From positions 30,772-94,771 of the forward strand of contig MQUF01000012.1 in the NCBI GenBank assembly GCA_001914235.1: a stretch of 64,000 bases of DNA, given 5' to 3'. Both the position numbers and the translations under genes were made by a program. The stretch is from Desulfobulbaceae bacterium DB1 (GTDB lineage: Bacteria; Desulfobacterota; Desulfobulbia; Desulfobulbales; SURF-16). Of this stretch, positions 1 through 9,053 are shown one piece after another (position 1 is the first letter of the stretch; each line of letters begins with the position of its first letter). Below the pieces are notes generated by a model. That model saw nothing but the letters and a program-made list of their open reading frames with translations. It ran no database searches and was not told where the DNA came from.

Positions 1-1015
1 ATACGGGTTGGCTTTGCAGTTTGGCGCATATCTTGACAAGCAGGCGGTTGATCAGCAAGGGGATATCCCGGCGGCGTTCGCGGAGCGGGGGGATGTAAAG
101 AGGCGATACATTGAGCCGGTAGAAAAGATCCTGGCGGAAATCGCCATCCGCCACCATGGACTCAAGATTCCGATGGGTGGCGGCAATGATGCGTGCTTTC
201 TGGGGGATTGTTTCCAGGCCGCCCACCCGGACAAATTCCTCCTCCTGGAGAACACGCAGCAGCTTGCTTTGCAGATTGAGCGGCATATCGCCGATTTCAT
301 CAAAAAAAACAGTACCTTCACCGGCAAACTCCAATTTGCCGATTTTGGTTTTTTCCGCCCCGGTAAAGGCCCCTTTTTCATACCCGAAGAGTTCACTTTC
401 CAACAGGGTGGCCACCACCGCCGAACAGTTTATTGCCACGAAAGGTTTGTCGGGTGAGGATGCCTGATGCAGAATGCGAGCGGTCAACTCCTTGCCCGTG
501 CCGGACTCGCCGCGAATGAGAACCGTGACACGGTTTCGCGACAGCAGACCGATATGCTTGAGCAATTCGATAATTTTCGGGTGGGAACCGATCATGTCAT
601 CGGGGGAGGGCTGCTGCCCGCTTTCAGGCTCTTCTGCGGTGGGGGGAGTTTTCTTTTTGCGGGATTCCACCCTGTCGATCATGGTGAAAAGTTCGTCCAG
701 ATCAAGGGGCTTGCGCAGATAATCATAGGCGCCGTTGCGCATTGATTCGATAACTGCCTTGTTGTCCGGATTGCCGGTCATGATGACGACATTGATGTCC
801 CTGCTGTTTTCGAGGAGCTGGGGCAAAGCGGTTAAACCGCTGCGGTCCGGGAGATTGACGTCGAGCAGAACGAGATCAAAGGGAATCGAGGACACGAGTT
901 CAAGTCCGGCGGTCATATTATAAGCGATGTGGATTGAATGTCCGGTCGCTTCAAGCTGGATCTGCAGGCTGCGGCAGAGGGCCTTGTCGTCATCGATAAT
1001 GGCAATGGTGCTCAT
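1..1015 (-). CDS. Sigma-54-dependent response regulator (NtrC type), 3' end outside window
   Basis: Only the first 338 codons are visible; the gene runs off the left edge, so the end of the AAA+ domain and the DNA-binding helix-turn-helix are missing. A receiver domain fills about residues 1-115, with acidic residues DDD at 8-10, phospho-acceptor Asp52 in LLDVNLP and Lys101 in RKPLD. The AAA+ domain shows Walker A GESGTGKE (168-175), the intact sigma-54 contact loop GAFTGA (214-219) and Walker B FFDEIGD. Its ATG overlaps the stop of the upstream kinase gene as ATGA, so the two are translationally coupled and almost certainly form one two-component system. The target genes are unknown. Confidence 0.95.
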   Translation of the reverse strand, partial: MSTIAIIDDDKALCRSLQIQLEATGHSIHIAYNMTAGLELVSSIPFDLVLLDVNLPDRSGLTALPQLLENSRDINVVIMTGNPDNKAVIESMRNGAYDYLRKPLDLDELFTMIDRVESRKKKTPPTAEEPESGQQPSPDDMIGSHPKIIELLKHIGLLSRNRVTVLIRGESGTGKELTARILHQASSPDKPFVAINCSAVVATLLESELFGYEKGAFTGAEKTKIGKLEFAGEGTVFFDEIGDMPLNLQSKLLRVLQEEEFVRVGGLETIPQKARIIAATHRNLESMVADGDFRQDLFYRLNVSPLYIPPLRERRRDIPLLINRLLVKICAKLQSQPV

Positions 1016-2784
1016 GGGGTGGGCCTTTTTTCAAAGATCATGGAAAATTGTGCGCCTCCGGTTGAGACGTTTGTCGCGCTGACCGTGCCGCCATGAAATT
1101 CGACAATCTTTTTCACGTTGGCCAGACCAAGGCCCGTCCCTGTTTCTCTTGTGGTGTAAAACGGCTGAAAAAGTTTTTCAATGAATTGCTCATTCAGGCC
1201 GGGACCTTGATCTTTCACCGTTATAATAAATCCCTCCGCCTGGTTCGGAAGCGGATCGCCGATGATCTGCACAATACTTTCCGGAGGAGACCACTGGACG
1301 GCATTATCCACCAGGTTGATTACGGCAAGTAAAAGATGCTTTTTGTCGGCAACGATTCGCCGGCTGCCGAGATGATTAATGATTTCCAGGGAGATAATTT
1401 TGTCCGCCGCTTTCTGGGTGAGGATTTCCCGTGCCTCATCGGCCAACTGGGGAAAGGAAATTTCTTCCGGAGTCAGTTCGATGGGTTTACTGAACTGGAG
1501 GAGATCGGAGAACATGGATTCGAGTCTTTTCACCTGGGTCAAGGCGATGGCCGCCATCTCGGAATAAGCCGGATCGTCTTTCACCTTGCGGCCCAGGGCC
1601 TGCAGGTTGATTTTAACCGAGGAAAGAGGATTGCGCATTTCATGGACAATGCTGGAGCTGAGCTTGCCCACTGCACTCAGAGAAATACTCTGGATCATTG
1701 ATTTTTTGTTGACCTCCAGGGTGTCCAGCATGCTGTTGAAGGCCTCCCCGACATTGTTGAGATAGCTGTCCTTGAATTTCGGTAACCGCTCCTGATGGTT
1801 CCCGGACGAGATGTGACGGGCCACCCTGGCCAGTTCGTCAAGAGGATCGGCCAAACGACTGGCGCTTCTCCAGGAGATTATGAGAATGATGAGCAGAACC
1901 GCAAGGGCGGTACAGCTGCCGATACCCATGTATTTTTCCAGTTCTTTCAATGCCTGCATTTTGTCAACCTGAATAATCAGCACCCAGTTCATTTCAGGGA
2001 TGGGAGCGGATACGGAGAGAACGGGAACACCGGAGCAGTCGCGTCTTTTCACTAAAGTCCAGAAAGGGCCGTTGACAAGGGTGGGGGCGATTAAGGTGGA
2101 GTCGGAGCAGGGATTTTCCGCGGAGTGATAGGGGTCGCTGTGATAGAGCAGGGAGCCTTCGCGGTTGATGAGATACATCGTGCCGCTCTTGTCAAGATCG
2201 GAGGTATCGCCGAGAATCCGTTCCAGGGATTTGCCGGTATCCATTTCCGCAACGAGATAGGCAAGCGGTTCTCCGGTGCGGTCCATGATCGTCTGACCAA
2301 GGGGCAAGATCAGATTTTTTTCCGGAGTGGTGTACTGGGGACCAAAAAACAGTTCATCGGAATTCTTCAGTTTTTGTTTGAATTCATCACTGGGGTGATT
2401 GACCTCTTTTCCCGGAGTTTCGGTGATTTGGCGGATAATTGTCCATTTCGGGCTGTAGATGGTAAGGGAACGATACCTGGAGTGCCCGTGAAATAGGCTT
2501 TGCGCTGCTACCTGTAATGCCTTGATATCGTCCTGCGTAATTTGCTGATCGATGTTTGTCGGCAGGGAGCCTAGTCTGAAAAATTCTTTTTTGGTATGAC
2601 GTGACCATTCCCGCAGCCAAAGCATGCGTGATTTTAAGGCGTAATTCATATGCTCGGATTCCAGTTTTTCAATGGCCCTTTTGCCGAAAAAATAGTTCTG
2701 GAAAGCGAATATCAGCAGCGGAACAAGACCTGCAATAGCCACATAAGTGAAAATCTTTCTTTTCAGGTTGGAAGAAAACGGCAT
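1012..2784 (-). CDS. Membrane sensor histidine kinase with periplasmic sensor domain and HAMP
   Basis: A 590-residue kinase partner of the sigma-54 regulator that follows it. An N-terminal membrane segment (about 10-30) and a second one near 295-315 enclose a periplasmic domain of about 260 residues, probably a Cache-type ligand sensor. A HAMP linker, a HisKA domain with the H-box [10 protein letters not shown], and an ATPase domain with NLVDNA (N box), DQGPGL (G1) and GTGLGLA (G2) follow. I chose the ATG at 2784, before [10 protein letters not shown]. The frame stays open to 2937, but that longer start lies inside a terminator hairpin and would put about 50 extra residues before the first membrane helix. 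Confidence 0.92.
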   Translation of the reverse strand: MPFSSNLKRKIFTYVAIAGLVPLLIFAFQNYFFGKRAIEKLESEHMNYALKSRMLWLREWSRHTKKEFFRLGSLPTNIDQQITQDDIKALQVAAQSLFHGHSRYRSLTIYSPKWTIIRQITETPGKEVNHPSDEFKQKLKNSDELFFGPQYTTPEKNLILPLGQTIMDRTGEPLAYLVAEMDTGKSLERILGDTSDLDKSGTMYLINREGSLLYHSDPYHSAENPCSDSTLIAPTLVNGPFWTLVKRRDCSGVPVLSVSAPIPEMNWVLIIQVDKMQALKELEKYMGIGSCTALAVLLIILIISWRSASRLADPLDELARVARHISSGNHQERLPKFKDSYLNNVGEAFNSMLDTLEVNKKSMIQSISLSAVGKLSSSIVHEMRNPLSSVKINLQALGRKVKDDPAYSEMAAIALTQVKRLESMFSDLLQFSKPIELTPEEISFPQLADEAREILTQKAADKIISLEIINHLGSRRIVADKKHLLLAVINLVDNAVQWSPPESIVQIIGDPLPNQAEGFIITVKDQGPGLNEQFIEKLFQPFYTTRETGTGLGLANVKKIVEFHGGTVSATNVSTGGAQFSMIFEKRPTP

Positions 2785-2930
2785 TATTTTGCGGCCTGCT
2801 GGGTAAATAATTGGAAAGCGAGACTGATTTGAATGTGTGGTATCTTTACCCAATGTTTTTTTTTTAGCAATTAAAAAAACGGGAATAGCGGAGCTGGGGA
2901 TCGTGAAAAGGGGAATGAACGGATTGAGCC

Positions 2931-2965
2931 AAAACAAAAGCCCCGATAAACGGGGCTTTTGTTTT
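2931..2965. terminator. Bidirectional intrinsic terminator
   Basis: A perfect 15-bp inverted repeat, AAAACAAAAGCCCCG and CGGGGCTTTTGTTTT, is separated by the loop ATAAA. The A and T tracts at the ends let it act on both strands. On the minus strand it lies just after the 12-heme cytochrome gene and before the kinase gene, so it separates two minus-strand transcription units. Confidence 0.85.
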
Positions 2966-2990
2966 GCGATGCAATCAGGTGAAAGTGAAA

Positions 2991-3959
2991 TTATTTATTA
3001 ACCGGAGGATTATGCGCGTCAATGTGGCAATCGAGACAACGCGGGAATTTTTCCAGCATTTTTGGATCGTGCGGCTGCTCATGACACTGGGTGCACTGGG
3101 GAATCTGGCCATGCTGCTCATGGCAATCGGCACAGGCGACACCGGAGTGTTTACTCGGCGTGCCGGACCAGGTTTTGTACACGGCTGTGTGGCAGGATCC
3201 ACAGGTGTCTTCCGTGCCGGCGCCGTAGGTGATCTGCAGGGGCTGATGAACCGGATGGCAGGAAAGACATGCCTCGACCGGCTGATTCGGAATATGGGGC
3301 TCATGGCACTCCATGCAGGAAGGAATGTTGCCGTGCTTGGTATGGTGACATTCGGTACAGGCAACCAGGGTATGCTTGCTCGGTTTAGCCGCCAATTGTG
3401 CTGCCGGCCCGGTATGGCAGTTGCCGCACTGGCCTCCCAGCATGTCATTCATGGGGACGTTGAGCGGGGCATGGGGATTGCTGTGGCATGTCAGGCAGTT
3501 AAGGAAATTAGGTCCATGCGGCTCGATATGGCATTGGCTGCACTTGGGCATGATTTCATTCCAGTTGTTTTTTACCGGGCTATACGAATGGAACTGTTCA
3601 TGACAATCCTGACAATGAATCTGGTGCCCGCTGCCCTCGCTCCGCAGTTTGTTGAAAACATTGGTATGGCACTGGGCACACTGGCTGACGGTCAGCATCT
3701 GGGGAGCCTGCTCATAAAGTGACGCGCCACCCGGGGTGATTTTTTTGCCGGTGGGCATGGTCATTTCAGCCGGAGCGGGAGCGGGAGCGGGTTGTGCGGC
3801 AGCGACATCGGCCTGTGCCATTACCACGGGTTTTTCAGCCTGGTGGCCGGCTGTCTTTTCCGCTTCCAGTTCCGTGGCATTGATCGGCATGCACGAAATT
3901 GCCGAGGAGATAAAGAAAACAGAGAGGACATTGTAGAGAATCTTTCGTTCCTTTTTCAT
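2991..3959 (-). CDS. Secreted 12-heme c-type cytochrome
   Basis: A 322-residue protein with a signal-like N-terminus, a Pro/Ala-rich linker (APAPAPAE, near residue 60) and then twelve CxxCH heme motifs (CAQCH, CQDCH, CSQCH, CLTCH, CGNCH, CTECH, CMECH, CLSCH, CGSCH, CADCH, CTQCH, CLDCH) with extra His residues for bis-His ligation. The heme-binding part resembles the next gene upstream, which also has twelve motifs, so they look like a tandem duplication. The ATG at 3959 has AAGGA six bases upstream; an in-frame TTG two codons earlier is less likely. The role is probably periplasmic or extracellular electron transfer. The named family is not recognised. A Cys near residue 25 (AISCMP) could be a lipobox. 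Confidence 0.93.
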   Translation of the reverse strand: MKKERKILYNVLSVFFISSAISCMPINATELEAEKTAGHQAEKPVVMAQADVAAAQPAPAPAPAEMTMPTGKKITPGGASLYEQAPQMLTVSQCAQCHTNVFNKLRSEGSGHQIHCQDCHEQFHSYSPVKNNWNEIMPKCSQCHIEPHGPNFLNCLTCHSNPHAPLNVPMNDMLGGQCGNCHTGPAAQLAAKPSKHTLVACTECHHTKHGNIPSCMECHEPHIPNQPVEACLSCHPVHQPLQITYGAGTEDTCGSCHTAVYKTWSGTPSKHSGVACADCHEQHGQIPQCTQCHEQPHDPKMLEKFPRCLDCHIDAHNPPVNK

Positions 3960-4130
3960 ATGCAATCCTTATGTTGGTTAAAATTGATTTGAAGAGCTCT
4001 GGAAATCCGCGGCCCTGGAAAAAAACAGGCCGTCGTTAAAGGCTCTGGAACTTGGTGAGCGAATGTGCCGTTCGTTTCGTTCGGCGGCTGTCACGAGTTC
4101 ATCAAATTTTTTGTTTCAAACGCAAAGTCG

Positions 4131-4163
4131 ACCGGAGCGGGGATGTGATCCAGCCGCTCCGGT
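4131..4163 (-). terminator. Stable hairpin after the 12-heme cytochrome gene
   Basis: The arms ACCGGAGCGG and CCGCTCCGGT form a perfect 10-bp stem, and the loop itself can pair (GGAT/ATCC). It follows the stop of the minus-strand cytochrome gene ending at 4176. No T-run follows on that strand, so it may be an mRNA-stabilising or processing hairpin and not a classical terminator. Confidence 0.45.
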
Positions 4164-4175
4164 GGAATGTCCAGT

Positions 4176-4991
4176 CTATTTTTTTACATCATGGGCTATG
4201 CCGTGGCATGCGCCGCAGGTGGGGAATTTGCTCATCATGGCATCCGGATGGGGAACGCCGTGGCAGTCCTGGCATTGCGGAATCATTTTGTGTTCTGTTT
4301 TATGGCAGTCGGCACAGGGGACATCCTTATGCTTATACGGGCTGGCCTGCAACAGGTTGTACGCAACGTCATGGCAGGAAGCGCAGAATTTGGAAGAGAT
4401 GTCGTCCGGATAGGTGACCGGCATCGGCATGTGTGCCTTATGGCAGGTGAGGCAATCGGCCTGGACCATGTCATTGGAATGGGGGCTGTGACAGTTGGTG
4501 CAGTTCGGAATTTCGCCATGGGCGGTATGACAGGTGGTACAGAAAAGCTGGGTATGTTTTGTCGGGTGCTGACGCAGCTGGTCGATCTGTTCGGTATGGC
4601 AGGTCAGACAGGCGTCGGTATGCTCGTCGGCCAGGGTAATCACCAGCGGGGTATGCGGATTGGTGTGGCAGCGCAGGCAGTTTTCCAATTTGTAATGGTC
4701 CTTGCCGGAATGGCACATGCCGCACTGGGGTATAATGTTGGTGTCCTTCGGCGGATGACCCTGGTGGCAGTCGATGCAGGTAACACTGGTCTTATGTTTC
4801 ATCCCCTGTTCTTCAATGGCCTTGGGGGCCGCGTCATGACACTTCGCGCAGTCATCCGTGCTCAATGTGGGCCGGGCTTCATCCGCGGCTGAAGCGAGAG
4901 GGGCCATCGCCCCTGCTGTCAGGAAGATGACAAATGTTGTCAACAAGTGCCTTATCAATTGATTCCTTTTACCTTTTATCCACGTTTTCAC
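4176..4991 (-). CDS. Secreted 12-heme c-type cytochrome (paralogue of the downstream gene)
   Basis: A 271-residue precursor with a clear Sec signal peptide (KRNQLIRHLL, a hydrophobic run, ending near ASAADE) and twelve CxxCH motifs: CAKCH, CIDCH, CGMCH, CLRCH, CLTCH, CTTCH, CTNCH, CLTCH, CASCH, CADCH, CQDCH, CGACH. Heme spacing parallels the 12-heme protein at 2991-3959, including the shared pattern of a CxxCH motif followed by xPH. The start is a GTG at 4991, with purine-rich AGGATAAGG just upstream. A candidate sigma-54 promoter lies about 160 bp upstream. The product is likely a periplasmic or cell-surface electron carrier. No named orthologue is claimed. Confidence 0.93.
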   Translation of the reverse strand: MKTWIKGKRNQLIRHLLTTFVIFLTAGAMAPLASAADEARPTLSTDDCAKCHDAAPKAIEEQGMKHKTSVTCIDCHQGHPPKDTNIIPQCGMCHSGKDHYKLENCLRCHTNPHTPLVITLADEHTDACLTCHTEQIDQLRQHPTKHTQLFCTTCHTAHGEIPNCTNCHSPHSNDMVQADCLTCHKAHMPMPVTYPDDISSKFCASCHDVAYNLLQASPYKHKDVPCADCHKTEHKMIPQCQDCHGVPHPDAMMSKFPTCGACHGIAHDVKK

Positions 4992-5538
4992 TTACCTTAT
5001 CCTCCCGATGTTGAAATTTGACGACTTCGCAATAATACATGGCAGCAAAGTATCCTGGCGATAACCTTGATGTTGCGCAAAATAGCACGCCGGTCATGCG
5101 ATGCCGGCGGAACCGATGCATGAGGCGTGTGATATAAAACATCTGCCGGGGGCAAAAAAGCTGCCCGCCCATGGCTCCTTCTTATAGTAAAAAAAAAGAA
5201 CATGAATGGCAATTCATTATCTGAAAAATAGTTGAAATACTCGCACACTCTGCAAAAAAAAGCAATATTTTTGAATGGATTGTTGAGAATTTTGTCTTTG
5301 CGCCGCAATATGTTTTTGTGGTGCCGTCCGTTGCGCAACTCACTTGTTTTGAAAGGAAAAAAATGCGACGGCAATGGTTTTTCGGAACCGCGGCTTGTGC
5401 GTCGCAAAAAAGCGTTCCGGCGGAAGGCGCCTCTGGTGCATGCCGGAGCCGCAGGGAATCCGGCATGATTGATCATTCAGGAGATGGCCGAGTCACGGCG
5501 GGGCATATTGCCATATGGGAGAGTCCTTGTTTTGGCTT
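4992..5538. other. 547-bp intergenic region between cytochrome genes
   Basis: I see no convincing gene here; open frames on both strands lack coding character. It contains a candidate sigma-54 promoter for the 12-heme cytochrome gene (5151-5166, minus) and two TTGCGCAA palindromes, at 5073-5080 and 5331-5338. The second is about 165 bp upstream of the promoter, a usual distance for an enhancer site. Several A/T-rich tracts are present (for example 5187-5200). Confidence 0.5.
5151..5166 (-). promoter_or_regulatory. Candidate sigma-54 (-24/-12) promoter
   Basis: Read on the minus strand the sequence is GGGCAGCTTTTTTGCC. It has the required GG-N10-GC spacing and a TTTTTTGC -12 region close to the TGGCAC-N5-TTGC consensus. 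It would direct the 12-heme cytochrome gene starting at 4991 with a leader of about 150 bases. One mismatch in the first base of the -24 element lowers confidence. Confidence 0.5.
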
Positions 5539-6801
5539 TTAAAAGGTTCGTCTGTTCGTCACGCCGTTGGTCGGTTGCTGGATGCCGCTGGTGCCGGTGA
5601 TCGCCCCGTGAAAGTGGCAGCGCTCGCATTGCTGGGGATAGCCGCCGTGACATGTTGCGCATTGAAATTTTGCGTACGGATAGTCATTGCCGACACTCAT
5701 GGTGGAATGGTGGATGCTCTCCCAGGTGGCGCCACCCTTGTCGTGGCACTGGTCGCACAGGTAGGAGAGATTGTAACCGTCGGTGATTGTCCCGGTTAAG
5801 GGAATGCGATTGATCTTCCGGCGCAGGAGATAGCGATTGGGCGAGCCGTGCGGTTCGTGGCAATCGAGACAGGAAAGGACGTAACCGAGGCTGCCGCTGC
5901 CGACGGTGTAAGGTGTTCTCACCCGGATGTCGCCGTCCGCATTGCCCTTGCCGTGTTTTTCATTGTTCCAGTCGATTTTTTTGAGATTCCGGCCGAGGGT
6001 GGTGCTGTAGATGGTGTTCACCGCGTCGTGGCAGTCGGTGCAGAAGGTGTTGTAGTCCGGGGTGAGGGAGCCGTCACTGGTTCCCGTGGCGCCCGGCTCA
6101 TAGGTGACGGCGGAATTATAGTAGTAGGGGGATTGGTATTTGTTGACGCTGGATACGTCCATGCGCTCGGATGCGTCGTTTCCCCACAGGTCGAAGTGGT
6201 CGGTCGGCCGGGAGATGGCGGTGTAGGCCGGGTCGGTGACATTGGCCTTGTTGCGCCGGGCGAGATGCGGATTGTGGCAGGCGGTGCAGGGATTGGAGGT
6301 GGCTTTGAAATAGCTGAACTTCGGTTCGGCAAATACAACGATATCGTTCAGGTTATGGTATGATGCCTGGTTGAACGCCTCAAAGATGCCCGCGGGCGAA
6401 CTCGTCGTGTAGCCGCCGAAGGTGGCGGTATAGTCCTTGTTGTCGATGCCGCCGGACTGGAGCGAGGAGGACGTGGTGTGGCAATAAAAGCAGAAGTTGT
6501 CCGACTGCGCGTAGGGCTTGACCGTGGCCGTGGTGTCGAAGTTGGCGGCAAACAGGGCAAAGGGCGAGGCGCTGCCGGATTGGGGCGTCGGTTCAGCGCC
6601 GTCGATGCCGGCGTGCTGTTCGTGGCAATGGGCGCAATTGCCTTGGGAATAATCGGGCAAGACCGTCCGTTTTACCCCGGTTGTCCCTCCGTGGGCTGAG
6701 TCGGTATATGTGCCGGCGTGGAGAGGTTGGGTGACGCCGATCGCCGTCATGGCGAGAAAAGAAAAAAGAAAGCGATATCGTGTCATCGTGTGCGCTGTCA
6801 T
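5539..6801 (-). CDS. Secreted 8-heme c-type cytochrome
   Basis: A 420-residue protein with a signal peptide ending near LHAGTY and eight CxxCH motifs (CAHCH, CFYCH, CTACH, CTDCH, CLDCH, CDQCH, CATCH, CERCH). Hemes are sparse in the first two thirds, where Ser/Thr/Tyr-rich segments separate them, and dense at the end. Phrases such as CTACHNPHLA and CLDCHEPHGS belong to the doubled-CxxCH style seen in large outer-membrane cytochromes. The ATG at 6801 is used; an ATG five codons later (6786) is an alternative, and neither has a strong ribosome site. It is likely an extracytoplasmic electron carrier. The last residues (NRRTF) are polar with no anchor. Confidence 0.9.
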   Translation of the reverse strand: MTAHTMTRYRFLFSFLAMTAIGVTQPLHAGTYTDSAHGGTTGVKRTVLPDYSQGNCAHCHEQHAGIDGAEPTPQSGSASPFALFAANFDTTATVKPYAQSDNFCFYCHTTSSSLQSGGIDNKDYTATFGGYTTSSPAGIFEAFNQASYHNLNDIVVFAEPKFSYFKATSNPCTACHNPHLARRNKANVTDPAYTAISRPTDHFDLWGNDASERMDVSSVNKYQSPYYYNSAVTYEPGATGTSDGSLTPDYNTFCTDCHDAVNTIYSTTLGRNLKKIDWNNEKHGKGNADGDIRVRTPYTVGSGSLGYVLSCLDCHEPHGSPNRYLLRRKINRIPLTGTITDGYNLSYLCDQCHDKGGATWESIHHSTMSVGNDYPYAKFQCATCHGGYPQQCERCHFHGAITGTSGIQQPTNGVTNRRTF

Positions 6802-6908
6802 GCGGGAACCCCGGCTGAGATGAAAAGGAAGCGAATGCGACTCTTTGGTAAAATGTAGCAGGATGGGGGCTGTTTTTCAAATAGAGATTGCCTGGCGTGA
6901 CTGAAAAA

Positions 6909-6937
6909 AAAAGAGCACGAACTCTTCGTGCTCTTTT
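6909..6937. terminator. Bidirectional intrinsic terminator
   Basis: A perfect 13-bp inverted repeat, AAAAGAGCACGAA and TTCGTGCTCTTTT, has a three-base loop and flanking A and T runs. It lies just downstream of the minus-strand PilZ-like gene (stop at 6962) and about 105 bp upstream of the 8-heme cytochrome gene, so it insulates the two. Confidence 0.85.
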
Positions 6938-6961
6938 GGATGATGATCTCTTTCATCTTTA

Positions 6962-7393
6962 TTAAAAATAATACATGTCTGTTTGCGGTTTCAGCATTGT
7001 TGTTTCGTTTAATTGGGCTTCCTGGGCGAGCTGGGGGATGTTGGCGTTATCCAGGATAAATCGTTCAAGCTGCTGAAGCTGGCCGGGAGTCAAGTCTCCG
7101 AAAAGAATTCTTCGCTGTTTGATGACCGGTTTACTGGTGCTTGATTTTGAAATAGTCGTATCGGAAATCGTGGTGAATGGAATTTCATCCATATAATGGT
7201 CGTTATAGCCGAAAAGGATGCCCCTTTCCGGCGGCTTCTCCGTCAAATACTCTTTGTCCACATAATTAAATGCTATGCCTCCCATGCCGATATCGACAAC
7301 CTTACCGAAGTTGTAATGGAGAACATACATTTCTTTTTTTGGTTTAAATCTGGGGAATCTCCTTTTGTTCAGTACGTTGTAGTGGGAAGTCAT
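6962..7393 (-). CDS. PilZ-like domain protein (putative c-di-GMP effector)
   Basis: A 143-residue soluble protein. The N-terminal RRFPRFKP (about residues 11-18) followed by VVDIGMGGIAF (about 32-42) matches the PilZ c-di-GMP signature, RxxxR followed by D/NxSxxG, except that Gly stands in place of Ser. The C-terminal half carries a Gln/Leu-rich helix (GQLQQLERFI) typical of single-domain PilZ proteins in this group. The ATG at 7393 has GAGGGG six bases upstream. It sits alone between a terminator and a long divergent intergenic region, next to cytochrome genes. The link to c-di-GMP is inferred from the motif only. Confidence 0.75.
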   Translation of the reverse strand: MTSHYNVLNKRRFPRFKPKKEMYVLHYNFGKVVDIGMGGIAFNYVDKEYLTEKPPERGILFGYNDHYMDEIPFTTISDTTISKSSTSKPVIKQRRILFGDLTPGQLQQLERFILDNANIPQLAQEAQLNETTMLKPQTDMYYF

Positions 7394-7779
7394 TTTTCGC
7401 CCCTCATTAAATTAGTACGGTATGTGGTTTGAGAGAATCATCGATTTTATCTTTAGCAAAAAAAAAAACGAGTTGGAATAGGGCAAATTGTCGCAGAGTC
7501 AGCGTTTTTACTGGTTTTTTCTTTTTGCCGGGTGGTTGAGATTGTTGGGGGAGAAAAAAGATAATGCCGTAATAACATCATGTTATGTCGCTATTTGTCG
7601 ACAGCTTGCCGAGCAATCCACAAAAGAAAAGATCCTGCGGGTCATGGGGTGAACACGTGGTGTTATTGACAATGGAAAATGAAAATGGTAGGTGAAAAAT
7701 CAAACATATAACGGCGGGATTTCAAAGCTATTCTTTGATTTCGCCATTGTGAAATGAAAAAACGGATTGGGTAGGAAAA
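7394..7779. other. 386-bp divergent intergenic region
   Basis: It separates the PilZ-like gene (minus) from the 10-heme cytochrome gene (plus). It contains one copy of the recurrent palindrome (7481-7495). A possible -35 TTGACA at 7667-7672 is followed after 17 bases by a poor -10 (TAGGTG). No gene is evident. Confidence 0.45.
7481..7495. promoter_or_regulatory. Copy of the recurrent palindrome (GGGCAAATTGTCGCA)
   Basis: It matches TGCGRCAAWTTGYCGCA at all but the first bases of the left arm. The same motif recurs at 13098-13114, 14022-14038 and 45061-45077, all intergenic. Because of its GGG it also happens to fit GG-N10-GC on the plus strand, so a sigma-54 -24/-12 reading cannot be excluded at this copy. 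Confidence 0.5.
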
Positions 7780-8943
7780 ATGTTTTCTTCCGCAAAATTG
7801 ATGAGACACGGTTCATGTTGTATGTTGATTTTTTCCGTGCTGTTTTTTTTTAAGGCAGGCGTGGTCACTGCCGGGGAAATCAAGTTGCTGACGCCCGAGG
7901 CGACCAACATCGTCTATGCGCGGGTTCCCTCCTATTACGCGGTTGTTGAAGTCGGAGATAAAAATGCGGCGGATCAGCTGCGGGTCAAGGCCGGTTCGCT
8001 GAGTATCCCCCCGCTGGCCGTCCGTTCCGGCGGCGCGAGGTTTTATGCTCATTTCCAGCTTCCCCTTACTCCGGGGAACAACGTTTTTGCCCTGTCACCC
8101 GGCAACAAGCAGTTTACCATCGATTATAAGCCGATGCGCACCGTGCTCAATGTCAATTTCGATGTTCCCGGTGTCTACATGTTCCACCGGGCCGGAACCA
8201 TGCAGCCTGAATGCCGGCAATGTCACGAAGTGGAAAAGCTGCCGAAGAAATTTTCCAACAAACCGCTTCCCTTCGGCATGAACTCCGCCATCTGCTACTC
8301 CTGCCATAGGCGAATCTTCGAGGATACCGCCTGGCATCACAGCCCGGCTGAGAGTCTGCTGTGCGAAACATGCCATCCGCAGGATGCCAAGGCCGGGAGA
8401 TTTTTTGTTTCCAAGGGAAAGGATGCCGCTCTCTGTTATCGCTGCCATGTGGAAAAAGAAAGGGTGTGGAATAAAATGGCCTATGTTCATCAGCCTGTCG
8501 GCTTTGGCGTCTGTTCCATGTGTCATAATCCCCATGGTGACGCCAATCGTTTTCAGCTGTGGGCGGACGGCAAGAAGGAACTGTGCATCAGTTGCCATGT
8601 GGACAAGGAAAAATATGTGACAAACGAGGTTGAGGGTATGACGGTGCACGGCATCATTAACGGCAGCGGCTGCGTCGCCTGTCATGACCCCCATGCCTCT
8701 GAAAACCCGTATATGCTTTACAAGCCGGTCAACGAACTGTGCACCGGCTGCCATAACGGACTGGCCGGTGTCGTCAAAGGACATCCTGTCGGCGGTCATC
8801 CCGTTGCCGGACCGACAAATCCCCTGCAGCCGGACAAGGAATTTAACTGCGCGAGTTGTCATAATCCTCATGGGTCGGTCTACCAGTATCTGCTGGTTGG
8901 CGATCTGTTGGGAGGGCACGTTTGTTCCAAGTGTCATAACTGA
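7780..8943 (+). CDS. Secreted 10-heme c-type cytochrome (doubled-CxxCH type)
   Basis: A 387-residue precursor with a hydrophobic signal (about residues 12-30, ending VVTAGE), an N-terminal all-beta segment of about 120 residues without hemes, and ten CxxCH motifs from about residue 147 on (CRQCH, CYSCH, CETCH, CYRCH, CSMCH, CISCH, CVACH, CTGCH, CASCH, CSKCH). Several are followed by NPHG or DPHA, the doubled-CxxCH signature. The last motif lies at the very C-terminus. The start ATG follows TAGGA. An NHL-propeller gene begins about 110 bases downstream. This cytochrome plus propeller arrangement repeats at 24121-26250. It is probably a periplasmic or surface electron carrier. Confidence 0.92.
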   Translation: MFSSAKLMRHGSCCMLIFSVLFFFKAGVVTAGEIKLLTPEATNIVYARVPSYYAVVEVGDKNAADQLRVKAGSLSIPPLAVRSGGARFYAHFQLPLTPGNNVFALSPGNKQFTIDYKPMRTVLNVNFDVPGVYMFHRAGTMQPECRQCHEVEKLPKKFSNKPLPFGMNSAICYSCHRRIFEDTAWHHSPAESLLCETCHPQDAKAGRFFVSKGKDAALCYRCHVEKERVWNKMAYVHQPVGFGVCSMCHNPHGDANRFQLWADGKKELCISCHVDKEKYVTNEVEGMTVHGIINGSGCVACHDPHASENPYMLYKPVNELCTGCHNGLAGVVKGHPVGGHPVAGPTNPLQPDKEFNCASCHNPHGSVYQYLLVGDLLGGHVCSKCHN

Positions 8944-9053
8944 CGGTGGATTGTGAGCCGCTTTCGATTCTCCTAATGAATTCATCGGAATTACTTATCA
9001 CATTCATGGACACAATAACCGGCAGCAGATCAAATTGTTTTCCGCGGTCGGCA

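Noticed and set aside
2785..2937. N-terminal extension of the kinase gene to 2937
   Set aside because: It would begin inside a perfect terminator hairpin and add about 50 residues before the first membrane helix; the ATG at 2784 fits better.
4997..5476. A minus-strand frame of 159 codons in the gap before the 12-heme cytochrome
   Set aside because: Its composition is not protein-like, it has no ribosome site, and it crosses the predicted sigma-54 promoter.
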